Shown piece after piece: positions 16,963-25,584 of a DNA stretch of 48,041 nt. This stretch comes from Actinomycetes bacterium (GTDB lineage: Bacteria; Actinomycetota; Acidimicrobiia; Acidimicrobiales; Bog-793). The translations under genes and the position numbers were made by a program. Every line of letters starts with the position of its first letter. The first letter of the stretch is position 1. The stretch lies in contig JAJZKA010000008.1 in assembly GCA_021809805.1 (NCBI GenBank), forward strand, positions 1 to 48,041, given 5' to 3'. The notes under the pieces were generated by a model. That model saw only the letters and a list, made by a program, of their open reading frames with translations, had not been told where the DNA came from and did no database searches.

Positions 16963-17172
16963 GTGCTGAGCGGCGTACAGGGGATGATCGGGGAGACGGC
17001 GGTGGTCACGAAGACCATCGACGGAGCGCAGAATCCCGGCCGGATCCGCGCGCGGGGGGAGGAGTGGTTGGCAATTCCGCTGGACCCGACCCAGCGTATC
17101 GACCCAGGCGCCAGCGTGGTCGTGGCCGATATCGACCGCGGTCTGCTCGTCGTCTTCCCGGTGGACTTCTGA
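16963..17172 (+). CDS. NfeD-type OB-fold protein
   Basis: A 69-residue protein matching the C-terminal OB domain of NfeD: VLSGVQGMIGETAVVTK, then GRIRARGEEWLAIP, DPGASVVVADIDRGLLVVFPV. NfeD proteins partner with SPFH/stomatin proteins, and such a gene follows here. It has no membrane segment, so it would be a soluble, domain-only NfeD. GTG 16963 is preferred over the track's 16861 because AGGAGG lies at 16951-16956, six bases upstream, and the extra residues are not NfeD-like. Confidence 0.8.
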   Translation: MLSGVQGMIGETAVVTKTIDGAQNPGRIRARGEEWLAIPLDPTQRIDPGASVVVADIDRGLLVVFPVDF

Positions 17173-17183
17173 CGCTGTGACGG

Positions 17184-17215
17184 CTGCCCAGGTCTTCCCG
17201 AAGACCGACGGGCAG
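17184..17215 (+). promoter_or_regulatory. nested stem-loop between NfeD and SPFH genes
   Basis: CTGCCC (17184-17189) pairs with GGGCAG (17210-17215), and inside it GGTCTTC (17191-17197) pairs with GAAGACC (17200-17206). No T-run follows. It could be an mRNA stabiliser or partial attenuator between the two genes. Confidence 0.5.
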
Positions 17216-17273
17216 GTGCAGCGTGGGGTGCCCAACAACACGAACATAGAGAAAAAGAAAAGAGGTGAGCCCC

Positions 17274-18290
17274 ATGTTGCTTGCGAGCGCAGGGCTCGTC
17301 ATCGGCGTCGTCGTCGTCGTCGTGGTGGTCCTCGTCCTTGCCGTGGCCGTCTTCCGCTCCATGCGGATCGTGCAGCAGGGCAGCGTCGGCGTCGTCAAAC
17401 GGTTCGGGGAGTTCAGGGGCGTCCGCCAGCCCGGGCTGCACCCGCTGGTCCCCTTCGTCGACTCGATGACAAAGATCGACATGCGCGAGTTCCCGATGAC
17501 CGGTGACCAGCAGTCGGTGATCACGAAGGACAACGTCTCTCTGCGGGTGAGCGCGACGATCTTCTGCCAGGTGATCGACGTGAAGGCCGCGCTCTTCGAG
17601 ATTGCCGACTTTCGACTCGCTGTCGACCAGCTGTCGCGCACCGCGCTGCGTGCGGTGATCGGGGAGATGACCCTGGACCAATCGCTTTCGGAGCGTGACA
17701 CGATCAACCTGCGCATGCAGGATCACATGGCGGACGCGGCGATGAAGTGGGGAGTACGGCTGAACCGCATCGAGATCCTCGACATCACGCCACCTACCAA
17801 CGTGCTCCAGGCCATGTCCGAGCAGAAAGAGGCGGAGCAGCACAAGCGCGCGGCGATCTTGAAGTCCGAGGGCGAGCAGCAGGCGGCGATCAACACTGCG
17901 GGAGGCAAGAAGCAGGCGGCCATCCTCGAAGCCGAAGGCGCCAAGCAAGCGGCCATCCTCGCCGCGGAAGCCCAGATGCAGGTGCTCGAGCTGCAGGCGG
18001 AAGGTGAGAAGAAGGCCCGCACGCTGCGAGGTCAGGGCGATGCCGCTGCGCTGGACGCAATCGACCAGGTCGAGATCCGGGCGAACACGCTGGCCGTGAT
18101 GCAGCTGCGCGCCTTGCAGGACGTCGCCGCAGCACCGAACACGAAAGTGGTCGTGCCCTACGAGGCTGCAGGGCTGGTCGGCGGTGCACAGGTGCTGGTC
18201 GACGCGCTGAAGGCCTCGGCCAGCCACGACGGGGTCGCACCCGCGCCGTCCCGTGGCGCCGTCCCGGCAGCCCCAGATGCACGTCGCTGA
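17274..18290 (+). CDS. SPFH/stomatin-like membrane protein
   Basis: Likely organises membrane microdomains or quality control together with NfeD. Residues 3-28 are a hydrophobic anchor (LASAGLVIGVVVVVVVVLVLAVAVF). The SPFH (band 7) domain follows with GVVKRFGEFRGVRQPGLHPLVP, then DQLSRTALRAVIGEMTLDQSLSERD. Residues 185-265 form an Ala/Glu/Lys coiled coil with internal repeats (KKQAAILEAEGAKQAAILAAEA). ATG 17274 is preferred over GTG 17265 because AGAGGTGAG then acts as the ribosome binding site. At 338 residues it matches stomatin-type family members. Confidence 0.9.
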   Translation: MLLASAGLVIGVVVVVVVVLVLAVAVFRSMRIVQQGSVGVVKRFGEFRGVRQPGLHPLVPFVDSMTKIDMREFPMTGDQQSVITKDNVSLRVSATIFCQVIDVKAALFEIADFRLAVDQLSRTALRAVIGEMTLDQSLSERDTINLRMQDHMADAAMKWGVRLNRIEILDITPPTNVLQAMSEQKEAEQHKRAAILKSEGEQQAAINTAGGKKQAAILEAEGAKQAAILAAEAQMQVLELQAEGEKKARTLRGQGDAAALDAIDQVEIRANTLAVMQLRALQDVAAAPNTKVVVPYEAAGLVGGAQVLVDALKASASHDGVAPAPSRGAVPAAPDARR

Positions 18291-18396
18291 CCTGCGGTAT
18301 TGATGGCAAATAGGAATGGGCATCACGCGAGCGAAAATCGGGCATGTCGTCGGTTACTATCGTCGCCGGACGATCTCGTAGGAAGGCTGACTGACT

Positions 18397-18702
18397 ATGG
18401 CCCGGCACCTCGACCGCCCCACTACTCCTATCGACGACCTTCAGATGCCGCGCACGAACGTGCGGGTGCTTCACGGTGAAGAAGAGCTCACCGAAGCCTT
18501 GGCGCGAGCGGCCGAGGGGGCGAAACGGCTGCACGAGCGCCTACAGGCGCGTGCGGCCCGCGACACCTGGATGGCCGAGCACACCGGCCAAGCCCTCGGT
18601 TGGCTCCGCTTCGTGCGCGCGAAGAGCGAGGACCGTGCGACCCTCGTCGTGGCTGCTCCCGCTGATCGACCCCAGCGCCGTCAGAGCTCTCCGGCGGCCT
18701 GA
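18397..18702 (+). CDS. hypothetical protein, 101 residues
   Basis: No family recognised. The sequence is charged and helical in the middle (ELTEALARAAEGAKRLHERLQARAA), with a conserved-looking GQALGWLRFVRAKSEDRATLVV segment and a Pro/Arg/Ser tail. AGGAAGG lies upstream of the ATG and a TACTAT box is about 40 bases before it, which supports expression. The stop codon lies within the first unit of a 20-bp tandem repeat. Confidence 0.5.
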   Translation: MARHLDRPTTPIDDLQMPRTNVRVLHGEEELTEALARAAEGAKRLHERLQARAARDTWMAEHTGQALGWLRFVRAKSEDRATLVVAAPADRPQRRQSSPAA

Positions 18703-18760
18703 CCGCGGCGCCGGCACATCGACCGCGGCGCCGGCACATCGACCGCGGCGCCGGCACATA
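18701..18760 (+). repeat. three 20-bp tandem repeats
   Basis: GACCGCGGCGCCGGCACATC at 18701-18720 and 18721-18740, then a one-base variant at 18741-18760, followed by a fragment. The array starts inside the stop codon of the 101-residue ORF, and each unit has a GGCGCC palindrome core. Confidence 0.95.
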
Positions 18761-18954
18761 GACCGGCAGCCGACTCGATCAGGGGATTGCCGGCCTGAGG
18801 GACCGAGCCTCGCCTCCGGCCCCTCCTGCGCAGCTCGCGATCCTCGTCGGCGATCGAGGAGGATCATGTGTCGGTGCGCGCCCGGAGTCGGACAGTGACG
18901 CGCACAGGGGATACCACGAGCAAATGTGACACTGGCGGCGCGAACGTTTGCCGC

Positions 18955-19003
18955 TATACCCAGATCCGTTATACCCAGATGTGGTCTGCCGTCATACCCG
19001 GAT
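18955..19003 (+). repeat. three copies of TATACCCAGAT-type motif
   Basis: TATACCCAGAT at 18955-18965 and 18970-18980 and the variant CATACCCGGAT at 18993-19003. Spacing is 15 and then 23 bases. Confidence 0.85.
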
Positions 19004-19015
19004 GTGACCAGTGCG

Positions 19016-19063
19016 AAACAACCCTGCTCGTAAACGACTCTGCTTGTAAACAACCCTGATCGT
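19016..19063 (+). repeat. three 16-bp tandem units (iteron-like)
   Basis: AAACAACCCTGCTCGT, AAACGACTCTGCTTGT and AAACAACCCTGATCGT follow one another without gaps. The copies have diverged at several positions but kept the 16-bp period. Confidence 0.9.
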
Positions 19064-19479
19064 CCCCGATGGCACGAGAAGGGCGATGCACGAGGCGATG
19101 CGGAAAGGCTCGACACCGGTCCGCGCAGTTGGCGCACTTGCTGGTATCGCATGCGTGACGTGGGACCCGCGGCGGCTGGGGTGGCGACTGCGCCTTCGGC
19201 GGAGGGGGTGCAGCCGCCACCTCGCAGTGCGCACGACAGTGCGAGAGCCTGTGCGCGCCGACTGTTCGTCGCCAGTGCCGGTGCACCACGCCACGCCTGA
19301 CCGGCGGGCCCAGGTCGCCACAGAGGCATCGCACTGCCTGCCGTCAAGAGGCAAGATCAAGGAAGCAGCCTGTCAACGAGATCGTAACGAAGCACTCGGA
19401 CAGCCGTGAGTCGTGCTCCGTGGACGATGGTTGATGGAGAGGCTGGAGGGGTCGCACGAAGCCCAACGGAGGAGCGGGA

Positions 19480-20769
19480 TTGATCTCGAGACGGACGCTG
19501 CGCTCGGCCCTCGAACCGTTCTCCATAGCGGCCTTCCGTTCGGTGTGGCTGGGGGCACTCTCAGGGAATTCGGGTCGGTTCGCGGTCATCCTGGTCGCGG
19601 GGTGGGAGGCGTTCCGTGAGGGTCACCACTCGGCGATCTGGCCGAGCCTGGTCAGCATGCTGATCCTCTTGCCCATCGCAGTGTTCGGGCTGCCGGCGGG
19701 AGGATTGGCGGACCGCGTCAACCGCGCCACGCAGGCAGCGGTGGGCCAAGCAGTGGCTGCGGTCGCGACGGCGGGTGCCGCTGTGTGCATCTTCATGCAC
19801 GTGGCGAGCCTGGCCACGACCCTGAGTGCCGCTGCGCTCGTCGGCGTGGCCAACGCCATCCAAGGCCCTGCCTGGCAGGCGCTGATACCCACCATCGTGG
19901 GCAAGGAGCGCATGGTCAGTGCCGCGCTATCGACCCGGATCGCCCAGCAAGGTTCGGAGCTGGTGGGTCCGGCGATCGGGACGGCGATACTGACCACCGT
20001 CGGGCCGGGCTGGACGTTTCTCGCCTGCAGCCTCTTCTACGCGGTGGGCGTCGCCATGATGGCTCGGGTCCGAGGGCAGGTTCGGCCTGCTCCCAGAGTG
20101 GCGCGAACGACGATGTGGCATGAGGTGAGGGCCGGAGTCTCCTACTTGCGGACGACTGCGCCGCTCGGCCTCCTCTTCGTCTGGGTCACCTTGCACTGCT
20201 GCCTCACGATGGCCACGTTTGGGATCCTCCCCACGGTCGCGACCGTCAACTTTGGCGGTGCCGCCGGTGCGTACGGGCTCTTGCTGACTGCGTTCGGGGC
20301 TGGATCAATCCTCGGTCCACTGCTCGTGATGGGGTTCTCGAACCGCGCTCGCCCGGGCAGCCTCCTGTGGATCACTGGCGTCTTGTCAGGCGCACCGCTG
20401 ATCGTGGTCGGGTTGAGCCACCTCGAGTGGCTCTCGGTGGCCATGGAGTGCCTGGCCGGCGTCGGGCAGGCGGTGTTCATGGCCGTGATCTACGCCAGCG
20501 TGCAAACGTGCGCCAAGGACGCGGTCCGCGGCCGTGTCGCGAGTATCCAGCTCACGAGCACCACGGGTGCGATGGGTTTGGCGAGCATTGCCTGGGGTGC
20601 GTTGGTCGGCGTGGCTTCAGTGGGTTTCGTCCTGGCTGTCCCGAGCGCACTCTTCGTGCTGGTCTGCCTCTTGCTCACCAAGAGAGCATCGGGGTTGAAC
20701 CGGGCGGTCGCCCGCCACGCAGGCCCGGTGCTGCCGACATTGGCCGATCATGCTCCGTCGGTCGCATGA
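19480..20769 (+). CDS. MFS transporter (EntS-like exporter subfamily)
   Basis: A 429-residue membrane protein with about 12 hydrophobic segments. It starts RSALEPFSIAAFRSVWLGALSGNSGRFAV, typical of the MFS_3/EntS-like exporter group. GLPAGGLADRVNRATQ fits the MFS loop 2-3 signature (GxLaDRxxRR), and a second half starts near YLRTTAPLGLLFVWVTL. The substrate cannot be read from sequence. TTG 19480 is supported by GGAGG at 19468-19472, seven bases upstream. The gene stands alone between a gene-poor stretch and comM. Confidence 0.85.
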   Translation: MISRRTLRSALEPFSIAAFRSVWLGALSGNSGRFAVILVAGWEAFREGHHSAIWPSLVSMLILLPIAVFGLPAGGLADRVNRATQAAVGQAVAAVATAGAAVCIFMHVASLATTLSAAALVGVANAIQGPAWQALIPTIVGKERMVSAALSTRIAQQGSELVGPAIGTAILTTVGPGWTFLACSLFYAVGVAMMARVRGQVRPAPRVARTTMWHEVRAGVSYLRTTAPLGLLFVWVTLHCCLTMATFGILPTVATVNFGGAAGAYGLLLTAFGAGSILGPLLVMGFSNRARPGSLLWITGVLSGAPLIVVGLSHLEWLSVAMECLAGVGQAVFMAVIYASVQTCAKDAVRGRVASIQLTSTTGAMGLASIAWGALVGVASVGFVLAVPSALFVLVCLLLTKRASGLNRAVARHAGPVLPTLADHAPSVA

Positions 20770-20918
20770 GAGAGGCACTGGCGACCTACCCGACCCGTGA
20801 CCACCGGAGGGGGTGCCCTCGGGTCAACGGCAACAGGTCGGACGTGCTCAGCCCTCGCGGCCTGGGAGCACGGAGACCGTGCAGCGCGGGCACCGCGGCG
20901 TCGCCGACCGTTCTACGC

Positions 20919-22496
20919 GTGATCTCCACCGTCCACTCGGCGTCGCTGTCGGGGGCGAGCGGTTGGCCCGTCGTGGTCGAGGTGCACGTCTCAGGCGGAC
21001 TCCCCGGCTTCACGATCGTCGGGCTGCCCGATGCTGCGGTGCGCGAGTCGCGTGACCGCGTGCGCGCCGCGCTCCTCTCGAGCGGCTTCCCATGGCCGCA
21101 GCGCCGCGTGACCGTGAACCTCGCACCCTCCGCGGTCCGCAAGGCGGGAGCCGGTCTGGATCTGCCCATCGCGCTTGGAGTCCTCGTCGCCGAGGAACAA
21201 GTCCCCTTCGAGGCGCTCGGTGGCGTGGCCTTCGTCGGCGAGCTCGGTCTCGACGGGTCCTTGCGCCACGTGCCCGGCACGATCGCGCTCGCTGAAGCGG
21301 CTGTGGCGCCGCGCCTCGTGGTCCCCGCGTGCGACGGGGCCGAGGCCGCCGCTGCCCGGCCCGGCCGCACGGTCGGCGTGTCCACCCTCCGCGCTCTCGT
21401 CGACGTCCTCCGGGGCCATGCGCCGTGGCCACCTTCGCCGGTCGTCGCTCCACGGCCAGGGGAGGGACCGCCGGGGACGGGCGAGCCCGTCGGAGCCGAG
21501 CAGTGCTGGCGGCGCCGCGCCGTCGAGCAGTTCGGCGACCTCACCGACGTGAAGGGTCAGCGCGTGGGCCGCCGTGCCGTCGAGGTCGCTGCCGCCGGCG
21601 GCCACCATCTCCTCCTCGTCGGGCCGCCGGGCTCGGGCAAGACGATGCTTGCCCGTCGACTCGTCGGGCTCTTGCCCCCGCTCTCGCGGCGCCAGGCGCT
21701 CGAGGTGACTCGGGTGCACTCGGCGGCGGGACGTCGCGCACCGGAGCCCGGGCTCGTGTGGGACCCGCCGTTCCGTGCACCGCACCACGGTGCCTCCGCC
21801 GTGTCTCTCGTCGGGGGTGGCACCGCTGCCATGCGCCCCGGCGAGATCAGTCTGGCGACCCACGGCGTGCTGTTCCTCGACGAGATGGGCGAGTTTCCCG
21901 CCACCGTCCTCGACGCGCTGCGCCAACCGCTCGAAGAGGGAGTCGTGCGGGTCAGCCGCGCCCGCGGTTCGGTCTCTTTCCCCGCCCGCTTCCTTCTCGT
22001 CGCTGCGATGAATCCCTGCCCGTGTGGTGACGGTGGTGCGCCGGGGTCGTGCCGTTGCACCCCGGCGGCGCGCGCCCGCTATGTGCGACGGCTCTCCGGC
22101 CCCCTGCTCGATCGCTTCGATCTCGTCGTGCCGCTCGCGCGCACCGAGCCCATGGAGCTCTTCGCACGCGAGCCGTCGGAGACGAGCGCCTCGGTGGCCG
22201 AACGCGTCCTGGAGGCCCGCCGGCGCGCCCGTGCGCGCGGCGTCGAGTGCAACGCCGCGCTGCCCGCAGGCTCCTTGGAGCGCTACGTGCGGCTGACGCC
22301 GGGTGCATCGCGGCTGCTCGAGGACCACGTCCGGGCCGGTCGCTCGAGCGGCCGTGGGTTCGACCGGGTCCGCAGAGTCGCCCGGACGATCGCCGACCTC
22401 GCCGACGCTCCTACGACGTTGGTTGGAGAGGGTCACGTGGCGGAAGCTCTGGCGCTCCGCGCGGGGCGCGAGGTGCTCGATAGCCTGCCACGATGA
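20919..22496 (+). CDS. comM: ComM/YifB-family magnesium chelatase-like ATPase
   Basis: AAA+ protein; in Vibrio ComM is a helicase that drives branch migration during natural transformation. The 525 residues show the N-terminal SxxLxGxxGxPVVVEVHVSGGLPGFTIVGLPDAAVRESRDRV domain and Walker A GPPGSGKTML near residue 236. FRAPHHGASAVSLVGGG, Walker B VLFLDEMGEF and the cysteine-rich NPCPCGDGG...CRCTP segment follow, then a C-terminal Mg-chelatase domain. The track extends the frame to 20367, inside the MFS gene. GTG 20919 gives the family N-terminus. Its stop overlaps the next ATG by four bases. Confidence 0.92.
   Translation: MISTVHSASLSGASGWPVVVEVHVSGGLPGFTIVGLPDAAVRESRDRVRAALLSSGFPWPQRRVTVNLAPSAVRKAGAGLDLPIALGVLVAEEQVPFEALGGVAFVGELGLDGSLRHVPGTIALAEAAVAPRLVVPACDGAEAAAARPGRTVGVSTLRALVDVLRGHAPWPPSPVVAPRPGEGPPGTGEPVGAEQCWRRRAVEQFGDLTDVKGQRVGRRAVEVAAAGGHHLLLVGPPGSGKTMLARRLVGLLPPLSRRQALEVTRVHSAAGRRAPEPGLVWDPPFRAPHHGASAVSLVGGGTAAMRPGEISLATHGVLFLDEMGEFPATVLDALRQPLEEGVVRVSRARGSVSFPARFLLVAAMNPCPCGDGGAPGSCRCTPAARARYVRRLSGPLLDRFDLVVPLARTEPMELFAREPSETSASVAERVLEARRRARARGVECNAALPAGSLERYVRLTPGASRLLEDHVRAGRSSGRGFDRVRRVARTIADLADAPTTLVGEGHVAEALALRAGREVLDSLPR
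22481..22486 (+). promoter_or_regulatory. -10 box upstream of the CofH-like gene
   Basis: TAGCCT within the end of comM, six bases before ATG 22493, with no ribosome binding site between. It fits a leaderless transcript. Confidence 0.4.
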
Positions 22497-23587
22497 GCTC
22501 TGGGGCACGCCGCACCGATCTCCCATCGGCGGCAAGCGTCCGGCACTGGCTCGACGCCGCGATCCAGGCACCGGCCTCCTTGCCCGACGAGGGCTACGAA
22601 GCGCTTCTCGGCGCCGACGGTCCGCTGCTCGACGAGCTTGCCGAGCTCGCCGACTGGTGGCGGCTCGAGCACGTTGGCGACGCGCTCACCTATGTCGTCA
22701 ACCGGAACCTCGACCCTGGGATGGTGGGCGGTGACGACCCGGCTGCCCGGGCACGGCTGGCAGCGCTCGTGGCCGAGGCGAGCGCCCTCGGTGCGACCGA
22801 GATCTGCATGCAGGGGACGCCTCCCTGCGGCGCGGGGTACCTGGCGCTTGTCCGCATCGTGAAGGCGACGGCGCCCCGGTTGCACCTCCACGCGTTCCGC
22901 CCTCCCGAGCTCCTCGACGGCGCGGCACGCGAAGCGATGACGCTCGAAGAGTTCCTCGCCGCCGCCCGGGCGGCAGGGCTCGGCTCGGTGCCTGGCACCG
23001 CCGCGCGGATCCTCGACGACACCGTGCGCGCTCGGATGATGGGAGCGCCCGACCTCCCCGTGCGCGACTGGGTTGCCGTCGTCGAATCCGCGCATCGCGC
23101 GGGGATCACCTCGACGGCGACCATGGTCTTCGGCCACATAGAGACGCCGGGCCAGCAGGTCGCCCACCTTCGGCTGCTCGCCGGCCTCCAGGACCGGACG
23201 GGCGGGTTCAGCGAATTCATCGCCATGCCGTTCGTCCCCGCTGCGGCGTCGACCGCGGCTCCGGGACTTGCTGGCAGCGGCGTCACCGGTCCCGCGTGGC
23301 GCGAAGTGCGGGCCGTGCACGCCGTGGCCCGGCTCATGCTCCACGGTCGCATTGCCAACATCCAGGCCGCGTGGCCCAAGGTCGGGCTCGAGGCATCGAC
23401 CGCGTTGTTGCGCGGGGGCGCGAACGACCTCGGGGGCCTCCTGCTCACCGGTCGCGTGGCGCCCGAGGCAGGTGCGGAGGCGGGGTTGAGCATCACCAAG
23501 GCGGACGTGGGTCGGGTGGCCAGGCAGCTCGGCCGGCCACCTCGGCAGCGCACCACCACCTACGGCGAGGTCACTGATGGTGCCTGA
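22493..23587 (+). CDS. CofH-like protein lacking the radical-SAM cysteine motif
   Basis: CofH (or the second half of FbiC) joins tyrosine-derived and ribityl precursors to make the F420 chromophore. This 364-residue protein keeps many CofH blocks: HVGDALTYVVNRN, GATEICMQGTPP, LHLHAFRPPEL, AGLGSVPGTAARILDDTVR, TATMVFGHIETPGQQVAHL, LQDRTGGFSEFIAMPFVP and LLRGGANDLGG. The CxxxCxxC segment that normally follows VVNRN is missing. After it the text runs LDPGMVGGDDPAARARL, as if about 20-25 residues were replaced. No other frame there encodes it. It cannot bind the usual Fe-S cluster, so it is a pseudoenzyme, a repurposed paralogue or a decaying copy. It overlaps comM and the next gene. Confidence 0.8.
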   Translation: MSSGARRTDLPSAASVRHWLDAAIQAPASLPDEGYEALLGADGPLLDELAELADWWRLEHVGDALTYVVNRNLDPGMVGGDDPAARARLAALVAEASALGATEICMQGTPPCGAGYLALVRIVKATAPRLHLHAFRPPELLDGAAREAMTLEEFLAAARAAGLGSVPGTAARILDDTVRARMMGAPDLPVRDWVAVVESAHRAGITSTATMVFGHIETPGQQVAHLRLLAGLQDRTGGFSEFIAMPFVPAAASTAAPGLAGSGVTGPAWREVRAVHAVARLMLHGRIANIQAAWPKVGLEASTALLRGGANDLGGLLLTGRVAPEAGAEAGLSITKADVGRVARQLGRPPRQRTTTYGEVTDGA

Positions 23588-25196
23588 GGCCCGCCGACCC
23601 GAGGCGGTGGACGTGCTCGTCGTCGGCGCGGGCTTCGCCGGGATCGGGATGGGCGCGCAGCTCGTACGGTCCGGACGAGAGTCCTTTGCCATCGTCGAGC
23701 AGGCCGCCGACATCGGCGGCACCTGGCGCGACAACCGCTACCCCGGGGTGTCGTGCGACATTCCATCGCACCTCTACTGCTTCTCGTTCCGGCCGAACCC
23801 CGCGTGGACCCGGGTGTTCGCGCAAGGGCGCGAGATCCACGATTACCTGCGCGCGTGCGTCCGAGAGGAAGGGCTTGACAGCCATCTCAGACTGCGTTGC
23901 GCGTTGGTCGACGCCCGGTGGTGCGAGGACGAGGCTCGCTGGTCCGTGCGCACGACGCGGGGAGCCTTCACGGCGGCAAGCCTGGTCATCGCGACCGGCA
24001 GGCTTTCCGAACCCAGGTACCCACGTGTCGAGAACCTCGAAGGGTTCGCCGGACGTTGGTGGCACTCGGCGCGCTGGAACGCAAAGGTCTCCCTCGTAGG
24101 CAGGAGGGTAGGCCTCGTCGGCACGGGCGCCTCGGCGATCCAGATCCTGCCGCGTCTCGAGGCCGAGGCGAGCGACGTCGTGGTCTTCCAGCGCTCCGCT
24201 CCATACGTCTTGCCGCGCGGCGACCGGCGGTACAGCCGAGAGGAAGTGACGCGCTTCGCCGCGGATCCCCGCGCCATCACGGCGCTGCGCGACGAGCTGT
24301 TCGCGGAGGCGGAGCGGAACATCGGGGCGCGCCAGCGCCGACATCCCGACATCGACGTGCTCCACCAGCGGGCGATGGACCACCTGGCCGCCTCGGTCTC
24401 GGATCCGGAGCTGCGCCGGCTCCTCACCCCCGACTACGAGATCGGCTGCAAACGGATCCTGTTCTCCGACGACTACTACGCCGCCTTGCAGCGCCCGCAC
24501 GTCCATCTCGAGGCGACGGCGCTCGCGGCGATCGCGCGCGGCGCTGGCGGACGTGGCGGAGGTGGCGGTCGCGGTGGAGGTGGCGGAGGTGGCGGTCGCG
24601 GTGGAGGTGGCTCGGCGCGGCGACCGGGCGCCGCGACAGAACGGAGTCACACCGTTGTCGCGGCGAGCGGGCGGCATTACTCGCTCGACGTCCTCGTGTT
24701 CGCGACCGGGTTCAACTCCACCCGACCCTCGATCGCGGGGCGCATCCGCGGGCGTGGGACACGGCTGCTCGCGGACGAGTGGCGCGACGGCATGGCAGCA
24801 CACGCGTCCACGACGGTGCACGGCTTCCCGAACATGTACGTCCTGGACGGGCCGAACGCCGCGCTCGGCCACAACTCGGCCATCTACATGATCGAAGCGC
24901 AGGTCGGCTACGTCCTGCGCGCCTTGGACCACCTTTCTGAGAGCGGCGCCGACGCGATCGAGGTCACGGCTGAAGCGGTGCGCGACTACGTGCGCGATAT
25001 CGACGGCATGGCCCACGACACCGTGTGGACCCGCGGAGGCTGCACGAGCTGGTACCGAGACGAGCGCAGCGGCCGGGTCACGTTGCTCTGGCCGAGCTCG
25101 GCGACCTCCTTTGGTGAACGGCTCGCCACCTTCATGCCGGAGTCCTACGTGCACCTGCACCGACGCGGCGCGCGAGGGGCGCCGGTCGGGTCCTGA
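23577..25196 (+). CDS. flavin-containing monooxygenase (Baeyer-Villiger type)
   Basis: Likely an NADPH- and FAD-dependent enzyme oxygenating a ketone or aldehyde. The FAD fold starts VDVLVVGAGFAGIGMG at residues 11-26, followed by IGGTWRDNRYPGVSCD. The fingerprint FAGRWWHSARW fits F-x-G-x3-H-x3-W, and a second Rossmann motif GLVGTGASAIQ binds NADPH. ATGFNSTRP and an acidic C-terminal part complete the family pattern. Of 539 residues, 325-350 are an odd Gly/Arg run (GRGGGGGRGGGGGGGGRGGGG) encoded by a 27-bp duplication. It overlaps the CofH-like gene by 11 bases. The substrate is unknown. Confidence 0.88.
   Translation: MVPEARRPEAVDVLVVGAGFAGIGMGAQLVRSGRESFAIVEQAADIGGTWRDNRYPGVSCDIPSHLYCFSFRPNPAWTRVFAQGREIHDYLRACVREEGLDSHLRLRCALVDARWCEDEARWSVRTTRGAFTAASLVIATGRLSEPRYPRVENLEGFAGRWWHSARWNAKVSLVGRRVGLVGTGASAIQILPRLEAEASDVVVFQRSAPYVLPRGDRRYSREEVTRFAADPRAITALRDELFAEAERNIGARQRRHPDIDVLHQRAMDHLAASVSDPELRRLLTPDYEIGCKRILFSDDYYAALQRPHVHLEATALAAIARGAGGRGGGGGRGGGGGGGGRGGGGSARRPGAATERSHTVVAASGRHYSLDVLVFATGFNSTRPSIAGRIRGRGTRLLADEWRDGMAAHASTTVHGFPNMYVLDGPNAALGHNSAIYMIEAQVGYVLRALDHLSESGADAIEVTAEAVRDYVRDIDGMAHDTVWTRGGCTSWYRDERSGRVTLLWPSSATSFGERLATFMPESYVHLHRRGARGAPVGS
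24555..24608 (+). repeat. exact 27-bp tandem duplication in the monooxygenase gene
   Basis: Two identical 27-bp copies starting GGCGGAGGTGGCGGTCGC at 24555-24581 and 24582-24608. They encode nine-residue Gly/Arg units. Confidence 0.95.
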
Positions 25197-25584
25197 TGCT
25201 CGACTCGCCGAATCGGCTCCCGTCCGCGGCCTCGCGGGAGCCGGGGTGGCTGACGGTGAGCCCATCTGGGAGGGTCGAACGCCGCATCGACGCGAATCTG
25301 CACACGATCTTGATGCAGTGACAAGAACGTTGATATCGTCCGGTCGACCAGCGTCGGAGAGACCCACCGGGGGGTGAGCACGTGGCGGGGACGCTGCCAG
25401 GAGCACTGTGCGTGGCGAGTCGGCGGCACCGCCTGCCCGCCGTGACGCTGACCACCGAGCCAGGCGCGACCGTGTCCGCGCGCGCCAGTCGTCCCATGCG
25501 ACATCACTGCGCCTGCGCCGGGGCGATCGCATGACAAGTCGCAAGACACACATCCAACAGCACTCGAGAGAGGGAGGGACGCAC
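25197..25584. other. gap upstream of the binding-protein gene
   Basis: About 390 bases with no supportable gene. It contains a candidate promoter near 25310. ATG 25531 is an in-frame but less likely start for the following gene. Confidence 0.55.
25310..25339 (+). promoter_or_regulatory. candidate promoter for the ABC binding protein
   Basis: TTGATG (25310-25315) and TATCGT (25334-25339) with an 18-base spacer, in a locally AT-richer stretch about 245 bases before the gene. Confidence 0.35.

Larger units (their letters stand above)
18761..19479. other. gene-poor stretch before the MFS gene
   Basis: About 720 bases without a supportable gene. The long minus-strand frame (18541-19347) has no recognisable domain and runs through tandem repeats. 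The stretch includes an inverted repeat (GATCCTC near 18840 with GAGGATC near 18861) and two repeat groups listed separately. Confidence 0.6.

Noticed and set aside
18866-18898. Ten-codon ORF MCRCAPGVGQ with a GAGGAGG upstream
   Set aside because: No gene follows closely for it to regulate and there is no conservation evidence.
18541-19347. Long minus-strand frame of 268 codons
   Set aside because: No domain, no ribosome binding site, and it runs through tandem repeats and the plus-strand 101-residue gene; it fits a GC-rich shadow.
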